Shown here piece after piece: positions 11,655-13,218 of a DNA stretch of 13,218 bases; the stretch's first letter is position 1, and each line of letters starts with the position of its first letter. The position numbers and the translations under genes are program-made. The notes under the pieces were generated by a model. The model saw nothing but the letters and a program-made list of their open reading frames with translations. It did not search any database and was not told where the DNA came from. The DNA comes from Nitrososphaeraceae archaeon. GTDB taxonomy: Archaea > Thermoproteota > Nitrososphaeria > Nitrososphaerales > Nitrososphaeraceae. Location of the stretch: the NCBI GenBank assembly GCA_025449515.1, contig JANWJI010000162.1, positions 1-13,218 on the forward strand, read 5' to 3'.

Positions 11655-13218
11655 TCAAAATCTTACCCTATCATAAAATACCTTCTTTACTATCTCCGCC
11701 GTAATAATATAGATTAATACGATTATACCCACTGTAAATAAATACAAAGGAGGAAGTGCTATAAATCCAAATATCTGTGAAATAGGTATAAAGGGGAGAA
11801 TAATTGTAGCAGCAACAATAAGTATAGTGGCACATGACAAGTACTTGCTTGGCTTGCTTTTAAATAATGGCTTTCTTGTTCTAATAACTAGTACAACCAT
11901 GGATGCAGAAATAACAGATTCCATAAACCATGCCGTTCTGAATTGATTTATTGTAGAATGTAACACAAGTAAGAGTGTTACAAAGGTAGCACAATCAAAT
12001 ATTGTACTCAATAAACCAAATACAATCATGAATTTCCTTATGAATTTAATATCCCATTTTTTAGGCTTTTCGACAAGTTCTGTGTCGACAGTATCTGTAG
12101 ATATTGTCATCTCTGGCAGATCAGTTAGCAAATTCATAAGCAAAACCTGTTTTGGCAATAAGGGAAGAAACGGCAAGAATAATGATGCACCAGCCATGCT
12201 AAACATGTTTCCAAAATTCGCACTAGTTGCCATGAAGACATACTTTAAGGTATTAGCAAAAGTCCTCCTCCCTTCTTGTACCCCATTTGCTAATACACCT
12301 AAATCTTTTTCAAGTAGTACAAAATCAGCCGCTTCCTTTACAACATCAGCGGCTGTATCTACCGAAATACCTGCATCAGCAGCATGAAGCGCCGATGCAT
12401 CATTAATTCCGTCTCCCATATATCCTACAACGTTATTCGTACCTGATTGTCTAAGTGTTAAAATGATTTGTTCTTTCTGATTTGGCTCTATCTCTGCAAA
12501 GACCTCAGTATCATAAGCCTGTCGAATTAGGGCATCCTTACTCATATGATGTAACGCAGATCCTGTGAGGACTCGAGGATTTTGCATGCCGAGCTCGCGT
12601 GCAACATAGGCAGCAACATTTCTGTTGTCACCGCTTATTATTTTAAGCGAGATACCCATTTTTTTTAAATTAGATATTGATTGCACTACATCAGGTTTAA
12701 TTGGATCGAAAAAGATAAGAAACCCTAAAAAAGTCATATTGACCTCGTCATCCTTGGTAATTGCAGAAGGAAAATTAGTATTATTATTATTATTATTATT
12801 TTGCATATAATTCGTAACTATACGATAACATATGCCTAGAATTCGAAATCCTCTATTACTAATCTGTTCATATCGGTCTTGAATTTTCTGTTTAATTTTA
12901 TATAATTCTACTACTTCGCCATCCTCTATTTCAGCATATGAACATACTTCTAGTATATTATCAAGCGCACCTTTAGTTACCATGACTGATTTTTGAATTT
13001 TGGTTGTTTTTGTTACTTCACTATCTGAATACGAGACTAAAATAGTTAGTCTCTTACGAATAAAATCATATGGGATTTCATCCAATTTGTCATAAGCATA
13101 CAGCATATTATCGATATGTTGATTCAAACAAAAATCTTTGATTGCCCTATCTATAGGATTAGTAAAGCCTGTTTCATAAATGGCATTAAGAAAAGCGTAG
13201 AGAAGAACCTTCTTGCTA
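11655..13218 (-). CDS. Mg2+-transporting P-type ATPase (MgtA/MgtB-like), C-terminal part, runs off the window
   Basis: A membrane pump of the P3B class that imports Mg2+ using ATP. The frame stays open to the window edge (520 residues visible), so the start, the first helices and the phosphorylated DKTGT motif lie outside; a TTG at 13127 is internal and not the start. The first visible residues (LLYAFLNAIYETGFTNPID) match the nucleotide-binding domain. Then come KGALDNILEVC, FFDPIKPDVV, SGDNRNVAAYVARELG and the hinge motif MGDGINDASAL. Six C-terminal helices follow, with MgtA-type NMFSMAGASLFLPFLPLLP, MNLLTDLPEM and FRTAWFMESVISASMVVLVI. Seven Asn codons (AAT repeats, complement at 12780-12800) form an odd polar run in the nucleotide-binding domain. 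The gene ends at TGA 11655-11657, followed by a T tract. Confidence 0.93.
   Translation of the reverse strand, partial: SKKVLLYAFLNAIYETGFTNPIDRAIKDFCLNQHIDNMLYAYDKLDEIPYDFIRKRLTILVSYSDSEVTKTTKIQKSVMVTKGALDNILEVCSYAEIEDGEVVELYKIKQKIQDRYEQISNRGFRILGICYRIVTNYMQNNNNNNNTNFPSAITKDDEVNMTFLGFLIFFDPIKPDVVQSISNLKKMGISLKIISGDNRNVAAYVARELGMQNPRVLTGSALHHMSKDALIRQAYDTEVFAEIEPNQKEQIILTLRQSGTNNVVGYMGDGINDASALHAADAGISVDTAADVVKEAADFVLLEKDLGVLANGVQEGRRTFANTLKYVFMATSANFGNMFSMAGASLFLPFLPLLPKQVLLMNLLTDLPEMTISTDTVDTELVEKPKKWDIKFIRKFMIVFGLLSTIFDCATFVTLLLVLHSTINQFRTAWFMESVISASMVVLVIRTRKPLFKSKPSKYLSCATILIVAATIILPFIPISQIFGFIALPPLYLFTVGIIVLIYIITAEIVKKVFYDRVRF
12780..12800 (-). repeat. AAT trinucleotide repeat (seven units) inside the ATPase gene
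   Basis: Seven perfect AAT units on the coding strand give seven consecutive Asn residues between the nucleotide-binding core and the FFDPIKPD segment. A pure repeat of this length is slippage-prone; changes by whole units keep the frame. Confidence 0.85.

Noticed and set aside
12028..12387. 119-codon plus-strand frame
   Set aside because: Antisense shadow of the P-type ATPase.

Overview
The window most likely comes from an ammonia-oxidising archaeon of the Nitrososphaeraceae (Thaumarchaeota/Nitrososphaeria; a Nitrosocosmicus- or Nitrososphaera-like genome). I infer this from the Hsp20, phosphoglycerate kinase, CBS-domain and zinc-ribbon membrane protein types, the low GC, promoters with AT-rich boxes and mostly no Shine-Dalgarno, and single genes separated by long spacers. 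This is protein-level recognition, not a database result, and the genus is not certain.

Layout. 1-668: a broken Hsp20 gene on the minus strand. 1055-2281: intact phosphoglycerate kinase (pgk). 2283-2990: two decayed genes on the minus strand, a pyruvate-kinase-type N-terminal fragment abutting pgk and a zinc alcohol dehydrogenase with a large internal deletion. 3183-3607: two small plus-strand ORFs, the second a single-pass membrane peptide with a strong Shine-Dalgarno and a TTG start. 3615-4055: two-CBS-domain protein, minus strand. About 4200-4371: remnant of a small muconolactone-isomerase-like protein. 4771-5568: GT2-type glycosyltransferase resembling glucosyl/mannosyl-3-phosphoglycerate synthases. 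5957-6200: partial, internally deleted copy of the GT4 gene that lies further on. 6318-6695: two-helix membrane protein with a C-terminal zinc ribbon. 7240-8502: intact GT4 glycosyltransferase. 8573-9724: a compact leftward cassette of small genes with higher GC, rich in zinc-finger motifs. 10065-10583: intact Hsp20. 10670-10948: a second partial copy of the GT4 gene (3' end), split by an 84-bp element with 16-bp terminal inverted repeats and a TATA target duplication. 11655 to the window edge: C-terminal part of a Mg2+-type P-type ATPase.

Two themes stand out. First, the window is a gene graveyard: at least five recognisable decayed genes or gene copies (Hsp20, pyruvate kinase, alcohol dehydrogenase, and two GT4 fragments; the isomerase-like piece is a weaker sixth) lie between intact housekeeping and stress genes. 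Second, the 8573-9807 cassette looks like an unstudied small operon. It has about six tightly packed ORFs with stop/start overlaps, two paralogous about 70-residue proteins, a coiled-coil protein, several CxxC/C2H2 miniproteins, and a promoter preceded by three 10-bp direct repeats. The cassette and the intact Hsp20 gene lie between direct repeats of the GT4 3' end, which suggests insertion or duplication history.

Functionally, the intact genes suggest central carbon metabolism (pgk), compatible-solute or glycan synthesis (GT2 possibly using 3-phosphoglycerate; GT4), proteostasis (Hsp20), nucleotide sensing (CBS) and Mg2+ uptake. They do not form one operon.
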